Part shown: piece by piece, positions 7,157 to 16,809 of the stretch
Position numbering within the stretch: position 1 is the first letter of the stretch
How the letters are laid out: each line of letters opens with the position of its first letter
DNA from: Pseudomonas sp. SJZ074
GTDB taxonomy: Bacteria; Pseudomonadota; Gammaproteobacteria; Pseudomonadales; Pseudomonadaceae
DNA: 64,000 nt
Assembly: GCF_007828215.1 (NCBI RefSeq)
Contig: NZ_VIUE01000026.1
Span: 1 to 64,000 of the forward strand
Reading direction: 5' to 3'
Program-made: the position numbers and the translations under genes
The notes under the pieces: generated by a model
Told to the model about the DNA's origin: nothing
Databases searched by the model: none
The model's input: only the letters and a program-made list of their open reading frames with translations

Positions 7157-8650
7157 ATGTCGCTCGCCATTGTCCATAGCCGCGCCCAGGTGGGGGTGGA
7201 GGCTCCCGCCGTTACCGTTGAGGTCCATCTCGCCAACGGTTTGCCGTCACTGACGATGGTCGGTCTGCCGGAAGCGGCGGTAAAGGAAAGCAAGGACAGG
7301 GTGCGCAGCGCGATCATCAATTCGGGGCTGAACTTCCCGGCGCGGCGCATTACCTTGAACCTCGCACCGGCGGATCTGCCGAAGGACGGCGGGCGGTTTG
7401 ACCTGGCCATTGCCCTGGGCATCCTGGCGGCCAGCGTGCAGGTGCCGACCCTGACGCTGGACGATGTGGAATGCCTCGGTGAGCTGGCATTATCCGGCGC
7501 CGTGCGACCGGTGCGTGGGGTATTGCCCGCAGCTCTGGCCGCACGCAAGGCCGGACGCATGCTGGTGGTGCCGCGGGCGAACGCCGAGGAAGCCTGCCTG
7601 GCGTCGGGCCTGAAAGTGATCGCCGTGGATCATCTGCTTGAAGTGGTGGCGCACTTCAACGGTCACGCTCCGGTCGAGCCTTTCGTTTCGAACGGTTTGC
7701 TCTCGGCCAGCAAGCCCTACCCTGACCTGAATGAAGTGCAAGGCCAGGTCGGGGCCAAGCGGGCCTTGCTGATCGCTGCCGCCGGCGCGCACAACCTGCT
7801 GTTCAGCGGGCCACCGGGTACCGGCAAGACATTGCTGGCCAGTCGTCTGCCGGGGCTGCTGCCGCCATTGGCCGAGAGCGAGGCCCTGGAGGTCGCGGCG
7901 ATCCAATCGGTCGCCAGTTGCGTGCCCTTGAGCCATTGGCCGCAACGCCCTTTTCGCCAGCCCCATCACTCGGCATCCGGTCCGGCGCTGGTCGGTGGAG
8001 GATCGAAACCCCAGCCGGGCGAAATCACCCTGGCCCACCATGGCGTGTTATTCCTGGATGAATTGCCGGAGTTCGACCGCAAGGTCCTGGAAGTCCTGCG
8101 GGAGCCACTCGAATCGGGCCACATCGTCGTGTCTCGTGCCCGTGACCGCGTACGCTTTCCGGCGCGCTTCCAACTGGTGGCTGCGATGAATCCTTGCCCT
8201 TGTGGATACCTTGGCGAGCCCAGTGGCCGTTGCTCCTGCACACCCGACATGGTGCAGCGCTATCGCAACAAGCTCTCAGGCCCGTTGCTGGATCGCATCG
8301 ACCTGCACCTGACGGTCGCACGGGAAGCCACGGCGTTGAATCCCAAATGCGAACCGGGTGAGGACACGGCTACCGTGGCCGAACAGGTGGCCGAAGCCCG
8401 AGAACGCCAGCAGACGCGCCAGGGCTGTGCCAACGCGTTTCTGGACCTGCCCGGTTTGCGTCGGCATTGCACATTATCCACAGCCGATGAAACCTGGCTG
8501 GAAACGGCTTGCGAGCGACTGACCCTGTCGCTGCGAGCCGCCCATCGCCTGCTCAAGGTCGCGCGGACGCTGGCGGACCTTGAGCAAGCGGGCCGTATCA
8601 GCCGGGAGCATCTGGCCGAAGCCTTGCAATACCGACCTGCTACGGCCTGA
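7157..8650 (+). CDS. yifB: YifB/ComM family Mg-chelatase-like AAA+ ATPase
   Basis: A 497-residue protein with the ComM/YifB architecture. The N-terminal ChlI-like domain (VHSRAQVGVEAPAVTVEVHL to about residue 140) precedes an AAA+ module with Walker A SGPPGTGKT near residue 216 and Walker B LFLDELPEF. A cysteine cluster (NPCPCGYLG, GRCSCTP) precedes the C-terminal lid domain. In competent bacteria ComM is a hexameric helicase that drives branch migration during natural transformation. AAGGAA lies before the ATG. The gene converges on the next one with only 6 bp between the stop codons. Confidence 0.93.
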   Translation: MSLAIVHSRAQVGVEAPAVTVEVHLANGLPSLTMVGLPEAAVKESKDRVRSAIINSGLNFPARRITLNLAPADLPKDGGRFDLAIALGILAASVQVPTLTLDDVECLGELALSGAVRPVRGVLPAALAARKAGRMLVVPRANAEEACLASGLKVIAVDHLLEVVAHFNGHAPVEPFVSNGLLSASKPYPDLNEVQGQVGAKRALLIAAAGAHNLLFSGPPGTGKTLLASRLPGLLPPLAESEALEVAAIQSVASCVPLSHWPQRPFRQPHHSASGPALVGGGSKPQPGEITLAHHGVLFLDELPEFDRKVLEVLREPLESGHIVVSRARDRVRFPARFQLVAAMNPCPCGYLGEPSGRCSCTPDMVQRYRNKLSGPLLDRIDLHLTVAREATALNPKCEPGEDTATVAEQVAEARERQQTRQGCANAFLDLPGLRRHCTLSTADETWLETACERLTLSLRAAHRLLKVARTLADLEQAGRISREHLAEALQYRPATA

Positions 8651-8656
8651 ACCGTG

Positions 8657-9871
8657 TCACGGTTTGCTCAGGTCCACCAACGGCGTGTTTCGCACCTCGG
8701 TTTTGCGTTCGCCCTGGATCTCATCGATGCGTTTGAGCGCCTTGTCCACGGCGCCCTTGTCCGCCAGCAGGCTGTAGTGGATCTGGAAGTGCTTCTGCTC
8801 TTTCGGCGCAATGGTCGGCACCAGGCCCAGTGGCCGCTGGTAATGGCGGTTATAGGAGAAACTGGTGCCCGGCTCCAGCCCGGTCACGTAACCCTGGCCT
8901 TGGGTATCGGTGTTTTTCCACAGGGAGAACACCGGAAGCGTTGCGGTGTTGAAGCCCACCGACACGCCGAGACTACCAGCCTTGTTGTGCAGCACGGTGA
9001 GGGTTTCACCCTTGGCGTCGGCGTAGGGCACGACGTTATAGACGGTTTCGTCGTAATCCTTGGTGGGCGCCCGGTAGGTTTGCCAGTCGGTCAGATCGCC
9101 CTTGGCCTTGTCATTGAATGGCGAGACCTGCTTGACCGGCGCAACGAAGCGCGCGCCCTGCTCCAGGAACGGCGTGCTGAAGTTGCTGTGATAGAGCGCC
9201 TGGTATTCCTTCGGGTAGTCGCCGTTGTTGGTCAACGTATCGTTGAGGGCAAACGTCACGCTGCCAGGTTCGGTGACCAGCTCGGTCTGTACCGAGAAAT
9301 CGACCTTCTTGAAAGCCTGCTCTTTCAATTCGCCCCTCAGGGTGATGGCATAAGGCGCTTTTTCATCGATATGCAGGGTGACCTTATTGGCCGGGATATT
9401 AGCGGCACGACCGTGCAGCGTCAGCAGTTCGCCATTGTCCATGCCAGGATGCCCCACCCACTCGTAACCACACCGGGTGACCAGTTCATTGAAACCTTCG
9501 AGCCATCCCAGACCGCCACGACCGTTGAGTTCGATAAAGGCCGGATTGACCACTTCCTTGACCGGCGAATCCCAACCCATCCGTGCATTTCCGACCGACG
9601 CTTGCAGTACATTCATGCCCCGGGTCGGGACGACCGAAAGCTTCATGGTGCCGTTGTCGATGTCGACGATGCTGACGCCTTCCTGACGACCACCGTGCAG
9701 GGTGCGCATCGTCACGGTAAAGGGTTTGTCGGTTTTCACGCCAAGCTGCTGGCTGGTGATCTGCCAGGGCTGCGCGGCTTTATCGGTGTCGAGCAAGACA
9801 TAGTCCCAGGCCATGGCATGGGAGGCAGCGCCCAGGGCGCCGAGAGTGACGAGGAGTTTGAGCGGAGTCAT
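8657..9871 (-). CDS. Periplasmic DUF4432 family (aldose-1-epimerase-like) protein
   Basis: The 404-residue protein starts with a clear signal peptide (hydrophobic core LLVTLGALGAAS, cleavage after SHAMA). The mature part has the DUF4432 signatures: VVPTRGMNVLQA, GWLEGFNELVTRCGYEW, TLHGRAANIPA and YHSNFSTPFLEQGARF. These belong to a galactose-mutarotase-like beta-sandwich, so a sugar-binding or epimerase-type role in the periplasm is plausible. The substrate is unknown. It is a single gene with a REP pair upstream and no carbohydrate genes beside it. Confidence 0.82.
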   Translation of the reverse strand: MTPLKLLVTLGALGAASHAMAWDYVLLDTDKAAQPWQITSQQLGVKTDKPFTVTMRTLHGGRQEGVSIVDIDNGTMKLSVVPTRGMNVLQASVGNARMGWDSPVKEVVNPAFIELNGRGGLGWLEGFNELVTRCGYEWVGHPGMDNGELLTLHGRAANIPANKVTLHIDEKAPYAITLRGELKEQAFKKVDFSVQTELVTEPGSVTFALNDTLTNNGDYPKEYQALYHSNFSTPFLEQGARFVAPVKQVSPFNDKAKGDLTDWQTYRAPTKDYDETVYNVVPYADAKGETLTVLHNKAGSLGVSVGFNTATLPVFSLWKNTDTQGQGYVTGLEPGTSFSYNRHYQRPLGLVPTIAPKEQKHFQIHYSLLADKGAVDKALKRIDEIQGERKTEVRNTPLVDLSKP

Positions 9872-10018
9872 GGACTTGGGCCTTTTATTGGAGTTGTGCG
9901 GATTTTATAGACTTGAAGAAACGTTTCAGCAAGCCAAAAAACGGCAATAACCCTAAAAAGCAAACTGGAGGAAGTTATCCGGGGTGGCTGAAATCTTGGC
10001 GGTTGAAACCCAAAACCT

Positions 10019-10106
10019 GTGGGAGCGAGCCTGCTCGCGATTGCGGTAGCTCAGGTTGCACAGATGTCGCCTGTGCCGACGCCATCGCGAGCAGGCTCGC
10101 TCCCAC
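10019..10106. repeat. REP pair (REPIN), GAGCCTGCTCGCGA subtype
   Basis: A 22-base REP beginning GTGGGAGCGAGCC (10019-10040) faces its inverted copy (10085-10106) across 44 bases. The arrangement is a REP doublet that can fold into a long hairpin. It lies between two genes on the minus strand. Confidence 0.9.
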
Positions 10107-10145
10107 ATTGGTCTGGGTGAGCCTGCTGGCGGTGGTCATAGGGAC

Positions 10146-12122
10146 TTAGCGGAAGCGATCGACTTCCTGGCGCAAGTCCTGCGCCAGTTTTTCCAGTTCC
10201 TTGGCAGTGACCGCCAGGTTCGAGACCACTTCGCGCTGTTCACTGTTGGCCATGGCGATACTTTGCAGGTTGCTGCTGAGCAAGGTCGCCGTGCTGCTCT
10301 GTTCCTGAGTGGCGGTAGTGATCGCCGCGAACTGCTGGCCGGCCGAACGGCTTTGCTCGTCAATGCGTGCCAGGGCCGCAGCCACGTTGGCGTTGCGCGA
10401 CAGGCCTTCCTGCATCAACAGGTTGCCCTGTTCCATCGTGCTGATGGCGTTGCCGGTTTCCTGCTGGATGCTGGTGATCATGCTGGAAATCTCGTCAGTG
10501 GCCTGACGGGTACGGGAGGCCAGGCTACGGACCTCATCCGCCACCACGGCGAAACCACGCCCTTGCTCGCCTGCACGGGCGGCTTCGATGGCGGCGTTCA
10601 GGGCAAGCAGATTGGTCTGCTCGGCGATGGAGGTGATCACGCCGACGATCCCGCCGATTTCCTGGGAACGCTGGCCCAAGGTGTTGATGACCGTGGCGGT
10701 GCTGTTCAACGCGCCAGCAATCTGTTCCAGGGATGAAGACGCTTCATCCATCGATGTCCGACCGATCCGCGTCTGCTGGGCGTTTTCCTGGGCCAGGCGC
10801 TCGGTATTGCCCATGTTATCGGCAATGTTCAACGAGGTAGCGCTGAACTCTTCAACCGCGCCGGCCATGCTGGTGATTTCGCCGGACTGCTGCTCCATCC
10901 CCTCATACGCACCGCTGGACAACCCCGACAGGGCCTGGGCACGGCTGTTGACCTCCTGAGAGGCCTTGCGAATGTGCTCGACCATGGTCGACAGCGCTTG
11001 ACTCATCTGGTTGAAAGCACGGGACAGTTGGCCGATTTCATCATGGCTCGACACGTTCAGGCGCACGCTCAGGTCGCCGGCGCCCAGCGCTTCGGCCTGA
11101 CGCACCAGATCGCCCAGCGGTGCCAGCTTGCTGCGCAGCAGCCACATCGCCGCACCGACCGCCAATAGCATTGCCAATAGGCTGCCAATGGCCAACTGCA
11201 TACCGACGCTCCAGGTCACCTCGCGGATCTCGGCCTTCGGCATGCTTGCCACCACCGCCCACGGCCCACCTTCGAACGGTACGGCGACGCTGTAGAAATC
11301 TTCGGCTGTGTCGCTCCAGAACACGCCTTTGCCCGGTTCTTTCACCAGGCCAACGACGGTGCTGACAGCGGCATCAAGGGCCTGGACCCCGGCCGGCGGT
11401 ACCAGCCATTTGTTTTGCTCATCCAGCAGGGCCAGCGAGCCGGTCTTGCCGATACGGAAACGCTTGAGGTTTTCGAACTGCGCATTTTGTGCATCGGTGT
11501 AATCAAAACCGACATACAGCGCAGCGATGATCTTGCCGCTGCTGTCCTGCACCGGACTGTACTGGGTCATGTAGTAACGGCCAAAGAGCAAGACGCGGCC
11601 AATATAGCTCTGCCCACTGGTCAAGCGGGCGTAAGCCGGGCTGGCATGGTCAAGCACGGTACCAATGGCTCGCGAACCGTCCTGCTTGGCCACCGAAGTA
11701 CTGACGCGGATGAAGTCGTCACCACTGCGCACGAACACCGTGGCGGTCCCGGCGGTCATCTGCTTGAACTCGTCAACTTCCTTGAAGTTATTGTTCAGCA
11801 CTTCGCTGCCCAGGCTCAGGCTCGGCGTCTGCACGCCTGCCACCGTAACCGGTTGGTCCGGGTGCACTTGCAGGCCCGCGCTGAAACGCTTTTCGAACAG
11901 GCCGGCCAAGCGCTGCGTGCTTTCGCGCAAGGTGCCATGGAAGGTATTGAGCTGATCGGCCATCAGGCGCGCTTCGCTGGCCAGATGCTCTTCACGCGTG
12001 GCGAGGTTGGCGGTGTCCAGCGAACGCAAGGCGAAGACGGTACTGCCGGAGATCACGATCGCCAGTATCACGGCAAGGGCAAGGCCTAGCTGTGAGGCGA
12101 TCCGGGCACGGGGTTGAGACAT
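10146..12122 (-). CDS. Methyl-accepting chemotaxis protein with periplasmic Cache domain
   Basis: A 658-residue chemoreceptor. A membrane helix (about residues 12-32) is followed by a periplasmic domain of about 250 residues. That domain contains FGRYYMTQYSPVQDSSGKIIAALYVG-type Cache motifs, probably a Cache_3 fold. After a second membrane helix (about 300-322) come HAMP (RSKLAPLGDLVRQAEALGAG) and the signalling domain with EQTNLLALNAAIEAARAGEQ. The start at 12122 has AGGAG at a good distance; the upstream ATG at 12176 lacks one. Cache receptors bind small organic acids, amino acids or amines; the ligand here is unknown. Confidence 0.92.
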   Translation of the reverse strand: MSQPRARIASQLGLALAVILAIVISGSTVFALRSLDTANLATREEHLASEARLMADQLNTFHGTLRESTQRLAGLFEKRFSAGLQVHPDQPVTVAGVQTPSLSLGSEVLNNNFKEVDEFKQMTAGTATVFVRSGDDFIRVSTSVAKQDGSRAIGTVLDHASPAYARLTSGQSYIGRVLLFGRYYMTQYSPVQDSSGKIIAALYVGFDYTDAQNAQFENLKRFRIGKTGSLALLDEQNKWLVPPAGVQALDAAVSTVVGLVKEPGKGVFWSDTAEDFYSVAVPFEGGPWAVVASMPKAEIREVTWSVGMQLAIGSLLAMLLAVGAAMWLLRSKLAPLGDLVRQAEALGAGDLSVRLNVSSHDEIGQLSRAFNQMSQALSTMVEHIRKASQEVNSRAQALSGLSSGAYEGMEQQSGEITSMAGAVEEFSATSLNIADNMGNTERLAQENAQQTRIGRTSMDEASSSLEQIAGALNSTATVINTLGQRSQEIGGIVGVITSIAEQTNLLALNAAIEAARAGEQGRGFAVVADEVRSLASRTRQATDEISSMITSIQQETGNAISTMEQGNLLMQEGLSRNANVAAALARIDEQSRSAGQQFAAITTATQEQSSTATLLSSNLQSIAMANSEQREVVSNLAVTAKELEKLAQDLRQEVDRFR

Positions 12123-12309
12123 GACGGCTCCTGGCCGAGACACCGGATCATCCTGATCACGTCGCACGCTCGGCATCTAATTCCAAGGTAGGGTAAATGT
12201 TTGCCCTTTCTGAACGAGGGTTCCATGTTCACGGGTTCGGCAGCAAAGCCAAATACTTGAGCGGTTTAGAGGGAATACATCAAGCTGCCATCAGCTGTAC
12301 TGCAACGTT

Positions 12310-13230
12310 TCAGCCAAGACGCTCTACTGCGGGCAGTTGCATGGCTTTGACCTCGCCCTGCAGGAAGTCACTGAGCCGACGCAAACGTTCACCCCCCGGA
12401 CGGGTTTTCGGCCAGACCAGATAATAGTGCTCGCCGCTGGCGACGGCGGTCGGCCACGGCAGGCTCAGGCGCCCTTGGGCCACGTCCTCGGCCACCATCA
12501 ACAGATCGCCCATGGAAACACCGTAACCGCGTGCCGCCGCAATCATGCCCAGCTCCAGCGTATCGAACACCTGCCCGCCCTTGAGCGAGACCTTGTCAGA
12601 CAAGCCCATGCGCTCCAGCCAACTGCGCCAGTCGCGACGGTCCGGTGTGGGATGGAGCAGTTCGGCGTTGGCCAGCCGCTGTACATCCCACGGTTGATCG
12701 TTCAACAGATTCGGTGCGCCCACCGGGATCAGTTCCTCGGGGAACAGGAAACTGGCTTCCCAATCCGCTGGAAAATGTCCGTTGCCCAGCAACACCGCAC
12801 AGTCGAAAGGTTCGGTGTTGAAGTCCACCGAATCGACGTCCATCCAGGCGCTGGTCAGCTGCACCTCATTGCCCGGCTGCAAATGCCGGAAGCGACTCAG
12901 GCGCGCCAGCAGCCAACGCATGGTCAGGGTCGAGGGAGCCTTCATGCGCAGGATACCGTCCTCACCAGACAGCGTATGGCAGGCCCGCTCCAGCGCCATG
13001 AACCCATCGCGTATGCCCGGCAGCAACAGCCGTGCGGCTTCAGTCAATTGCAAGTTGCGACCGTTGCGCTGGAACAGCCGGCAGGCGAAATGCTCCTCGA
13101 GCGTGCGGATGTGGCGGCTCACCGCACTCTGGGTAATCGACAGCTCTTCCGCGGCCCGGGTGAACGAGCTGTATCGCGCCGCTGCTTCGAATGCCCGCAG
13201 CGCATAAAGAGGTGGAAGACGACGCGACAT
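12310..13230 (-). CDS. LysR-family transcriptional regulator (GcvA-like subgroup)
   Basis: A 306-residue LysR protein with an N-terminal winged helix-turn-helix at residues 5-65 (LRAFEAAARYSSFTRAAEEL, TQSAVSRHIRTLEE). A periplasmic-binding-like effector domain follows from about residue 92. The opening PPLYALRAFEAAAR is characteristic of the GcvA-like branch. It is transcribed divergently from the MATE exporter, with 154 bp between starts, and so is a candidate regulator of it. PAO1 has, as I recall, the same pair (PA5293/PA5294). Confidence 0.9.
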   Translation of the reverse strand: MSRRLPPLYALRAFEAAARYSSFTRAAEELSITQSAVSRHIRTLEEHFACRLFQRNGRNLQLTEAARLLLPGIRDGFMALERACHTLSGEDGILRMKAPSTLTMRWLLARLSRFRHLQPGNEVQLTSAWMDVDSVDFNTEPFDCAVLLGNGHFPADWEASFLFPEELIPVGAPNLLNDQPWDVQRLANAELLHPTPDRRDWRSWLERMGLSDKVSLKGGQVFDTLELGMIAAARGYGVSMGDLLMVAEDVAQGRLSLPWPTAVASGEHYYLVWPKTRPGGERLRRLSDFLQGEVKAMQLPAVERLG

Positions 13231-13384
13231 CGGTGAACGCTCCAGTAACGGGGTTGACGCACCCTAGCAGAAAGAGCCGATACATGAGTTTTAATCATGC
13301 CTGCCATCGTTTTTATCCTTTTGTGCAAAGCGCCGCAAGCGCCGAGAATCGACGGTTTACAGCCTTGCCTGAACATGGAGCGTG

Positions 13385-14785
13385 ATGATCATGCAGCATC
13401 CTGTGCGTACCGAACTCCGGGCCATCCTGCGGCTGGCGGGGCCGTTGATTGCCTCGCAGTTGGCGCACATGTTGATGGTCCTGACCGACACCTTGATGAT
13501 GGCGCGCCTGAGTCCCGAAGCCCTGGCCGGCGGCGGGCTGGGGGCGGCGAGTTACTCGTTCGTGTCGATTTTCTGCATCGGTGTGATCGCGGCAGTGGGC
13601 ACGCTGGTGGCGATCCGTCACGGCGCTGGCGACATCGAGGGGGCCACCCGACTGACCCAGGCCGGGTTGTGGCTGGCCTGGCTGATGGCACTGGCCGCCG
13701 GGTTACTGCTATGGAACCTCAAGCCGGTGCTGCTGATGTTCGGCCAGACCGAAACCAACGTGCTGTCCGCCGGACAGTTCCTGCTGGTATTACCGTTTGC
13801 CCTGCCCGGTTATCTGAGCTTCATGGCCCTGCGCGGCTTCACCAGCGCCATCGGCCGGGCCACACCGGTCATGGTGATCAGCCTCTGCGGCACGGTAGCC
13901 AATTTCCTGCTCAATTACGCGCTCATCACCGGTATGTTCGGGCTGCCGAAACTGGGCCTGATGGGCATCGGCCTGGTCACGGCCATCGTTGCCAGCTGCA
14001 TGGCCCTGGCGCTGGCCTGGCATATTCATCGGCATCCGGCCTACCGCGCGTATCCGCTACTTGAGGGGCTGTTCCGGCCGAATCACCAGTACCTCAAGGA
14101 GCTGTGGCGTCTGGGCCTGCCGATTGGCGGTACCTATGCCGTGGAAGTCGGGCTGTTCGCGTTCGCCGCGCTGTGCATGGGCACCATGGGCAGCACGCCG
14201 TTGGCAGCCCACCAGATTGCCCTGCAGATCGTATCAGTGGCGTTCATGGTTCCGGCAGGGATGTCGTACGCCATCACCATGCGCATCGGCCAGCACTACG
14301 GTGCTGGACAACTGCTGATGGCCCGACTGTCCGGACGGGTCGGCATTGGCTTCGGCGCTGCGGTGATGCTGGCCTTCGCCATGGTGTTCTGGCTATTGCC
14401 GAATCAGTTGATCGGTTTGTTCCTGGACCACAACGACCCGGCGTTCCGTCCGGTGATCGATCTGGCGGTGAGCCTGCTGGCCGTGGCAGCGTGGTTCGAA
14501 CTGTTCGACGGTACGCAGACCATCGCCATGGGCTGCATCCGCGGGCTCAAGGACGCCAAGACCACGTTCCTGGTGGGCCTGGGTTGTTATTGGCTGATTG
14601 GTGCGCCGGCGGCCTGGTGGATGGCGTTCCACCTGAACTGGGGACCGACCGGCGTCTGGTGGGGACTGGCCCTGGGGCTGGCCTGCGCGGCGGTGAGCCT
14701 GACGCTGGCATTCGAAGGGAAGATGAAGCGGATGATCAGCAGTGGGTCGGGGTCGCAGAGTTTTGCGGCTATCCAGGTCGAATAG
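13385..14785 (+). CDS. MATE family multidrug/Na+ exporter
   Basis: A roughly 466-residue integral membrane protein with two homologous halves of six helices each. MATE hallmarks include LAGPLIASQLAHMLMVLTDT at the start and QIALQIVSVAFMVPAGMSYA in the second half. It would expel cationic drugs or metabolites using a Na+ or H+ gradient. GTG 13382, ATG 13385 and ATG 13391 are all in frame after GGAG (13377-13380), so the exact start is uncertain by two codons. It is divergent from the LysR gene and followed by a REP pair that separates it from the convergent ProE-like gene. Confidence 0.92.
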   Translation: MIMQHPVRTELRAILRLAGPLIASQLAHMLMVLTDTLMMARLSPEALAGGGLGAASYSFVSIFCIGVIAAVGTLVAIRHGAGDIEGATRLTQAGLWLAWLMALAAGLLLWNLKPVLLMFGQTETNVLSAGQFLLVLPFALPGYLSFMALRGFTSAIGRATPVMVISLCGTVANFLLNYALITGMFGLPKLGLMGIGLVTAIVASCMALALAWHIHRHPAYRAYPLLEGLFRPNHQYLKELWRLGLPIGGTYAVEVGLFAFAALCMGTMGSTPLAAHQIALQIVSVAFMVPAGMSYAITMRIGQHYGAGQLLMARLSGRVGIGFGAAVMLAFAMVFWLLPNQLIGLFLDHNDPAFRPVIDLAVSLLAVAAWFELFDGTQTIAMGCIRGLKDAKTTFLVGLGCYWLIGAPAAWWMAFHLNWGPTGVWWGLALGLACAAVSLTLAFEGKMKRMISSGSGSQSFAAIQVE

Positions 14786-14793
14786 CACCCGTT

Positions 14794-14880
14794 GTGGGAG
14801 CGGGCTTGCTCGCGAATGCGGTGCATCAGTCAGGGATACTTTGATGGATACACCGCATTCGCGAGCAAGCCCGCTCCCAC
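14794..14880. repeat. REP pair (REPIN), GAGCGGGCTTGCTCGCGA subtype
   Basis: REP copies at 14794-14815 and, inverted, at 14859-14880 are separated by 43 bases. The doublet lies between the convergent MATE and ProE-like genes and may serve as a transcription barrier. Confidence 0.9.
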
Positions 14881-14891
14881 AGGGTATTGTG

Positions 14892-16556
14892 TCAGGCCGT
14901 GACTTCCGTCGACTTGTTGTCGAACGTCAGGTATTCCACCAACTCAGACAACGGCAACGGTTTGCTGATCAGGAAGCCCTGCACCTGATCGCAGCCGAAG
15001 CCACGCAACAGATCCAGTTGCTCACGGGTTTCCACACCCTCGGCCACCACCTCCAGGTTGAGATTGTGGGCCAGGTTGATCATCGCGTGCACCAGTTTGC
15101 GGTTCTCTTCGCGTTGCTCCATGCCACCGACAAAGCTCTTGTCGATCTTGAGCAGGGCGATGGGGAGGCTGTTGAGGTGCACGAACGAGGAAAAGCCGGT
15201 GCCGAAGTCGTCCAGGGAGAAGCGTACTCCCAGGCGGCCGAGGGCATCCATGGTCTGCTTGACCAGTTCGCTGCGGCGCATGACCGCGGTTTCGGTGAGT
15301 TCGAATTCCAGCCACTGGGCTTCGACGCCTCGCTCGGCGATCAGCCGGCTCAATGTCGGCAGCAACTGGCTGTCCTGGAACTGCCGGAACGACAGGTTGA
15401 CCGCCATGTGCAACGGCGCCAGCCCGCGCTCGCGCAAAGCCTGCATATCCCGCAAAGCGCGGGAGATCACCCAGTAGCCCAGCGGGACGATCAGGCCGCT
15501 CTGCTCCGCCAGCGGCACGAACTCACTCGGTGGCAGCAGCCCGCGTTCGCCGTGACGCCAGCGCACCAGAGCTTCGAGACCCACGATGTGGCCGCCTTCG
15601 AGGTCCAGCCGGGGCTGGTAGTGAAGCTCCAGCTCGTCACGACGCAGTGCCCGGCGCAGTTCGCTTTCCAGGTCGGCGAGGCTGCGGGCGTTGCGGTTGA
15701 TGCGCTCGTTGAAGACATGGAAGGTGCAGCCCTGGGTGCTCTTGGCCTGTTGCATGGCGATGTGGGCATGCCACATCAGCGGATCGGCACCCGCCTGGGC
15801 CCGGGCGTGGGCGATGCCCAGGCTGCAGCCGATCAGCAGACTTTCGCCGTCCACCCAGTAGGGTTCGGCCATGGCTTGGGTGATGCGCTCGGCCATCCAT
15901 TCGGCCCGCCGAGGTGCCCGGCGGGTATCGATCAGCAAGGCGAACTCGTCGCTGCCCAGCCGCGCCAGTTGATCGCCGGCTTCAAGCGCTCCCTTGAGAC
16001 GCGAAACCACCTGCAGGATCAAGCGATCGCCGGCCTGATGCCCGAGGGCGTCGTTGGCGTGACGGAAGTTGTCCAGGTCCAGGTGACCGAGCGCCAGGCC
16101 ACGGCCTTCGCTTTCAGCCAGGCGCGCCGCCAGCAGGGTCTGGAACCCCTGGCGGTTCGCGATGCCGGTCAATGGATCCTGTTCGGCGAGACGCTGCAAG
16201 GTGCTTTCCAGTACGCCGCGCTCACGCACATGACGCAGGCAACGGCGCAGGGTCGCGGTATCGAGCAGGTCACGCACCAGCCAGTCGCTGGCGCCATCGG
16301 GTAGCGTCGCGGGCTCGTGTTCCAGCAGCAGGATAGTCGGCAGAGGACAACGGCCGGGAGCCGGTTGCAAGGCTGCGACCGTCAACAGCACCGCGTTGCG
16401 ATTGTCTTCGAACAGGCTACAGAGCGACTCCCAGGTCGGGGCAATGATCAACACGACCGAGCCCGCCATGGGCGCCAGGCACTCGCGTAATATCGCTGAC
16501 CACTCAGGCTCTTCGGCCAATAACAGCAAACGCAAGGGTTCGACAGGCGTGGACAA
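14892..16556 (-). CDS. proE: ProE-like GGDEF-EAL protein, probable c-di-GMP phosphodiesterase
   Basis: A 554-residue cytoplasmic protein in three parts. A receiver-like N-terminal domain (about 1-115) lacks an obvious phosphoacceptor. A GGDEF domain (about 125-285) has the signature changed to GSDEF at 201-205. The EAL domain (about 297-545) has EALVRW at 328-333, ELTET, DDFGTGFS, KIDKSF, EGVET and QGFLISKP all intact. The family pattern predicts c-di-GMP hydrolysis, with the GGDEF part probably regulatory. Its place between the MATE gene and rep matches PA5295 (ProE) as I recall it. It converges on the MATE gene. Confidence 0.87.
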   Translation of the reverse strand: MSTPVEPLRLLLLAEEPEWSAILRECLAPMAGSVVLIIAPTWESLCSLFEDNRNAVLLTVAALQPAPGRCPLPTILLLEHEPATLPDGASDWLVRDLLDTATLRRCLRHVRERGVLESTLQRLAEQDPLTGIANRQGFQTLLAARLAESEGRGLALGHLDLDNFRHANDALGHQAGDRLILQVVSRLKGALEAGDQLARLGSDEFALLIDTRRAPRRAEWMAERITQAMAEPYWVDGESLLIGCSLGIAHARAQAGADPLMWHAHIAMQQAKSTQGCTFHVFNERINRNARSLADLESELRRALRRDELELHYQPRLDLEGGHIVGLEALVRWRHGERGLLPPSEFVPLAEQSGLIVPLGYWVISRALRDMQALRERGLAPLHMAVNLSFRQFQDSQLLPTLSRLIAERGVEAQWLEFELTETAVMRRSELVKQTMDALGRLGVRFSLDDFGTGFSSFVHLNSLPIALLKIDKSFVGGMEQREENRKLVHAMINLAHNLNLEVVAEGVETREQLDLLRGFGCDQVQGFLISKPLPLSELVEYLTFDNKSTEVTA

Positions 16557-16809
16557 GCTGACTCCGTAGACTCTGCAAGAGGTATGCGCTGGGCATTATG
16601 ACCTGCCGACCGACAATGACCAGTGCCAATAGTTCTCAAAAACAGGCTTCTGGCGATTTTTTTCCATTCCAGCCCGAACATCAGCGCCAATTCATCTCAA
16701 ATCCCTGCAGCAGGCCAGCGAAACGGCCTGATGTCGGACAGAGCAGCACAATTCTCCAAGCCTGTTAAAATGCCGGCCCATTTTTCGCAAACGACTCCCT
16801 GACCCTGTC

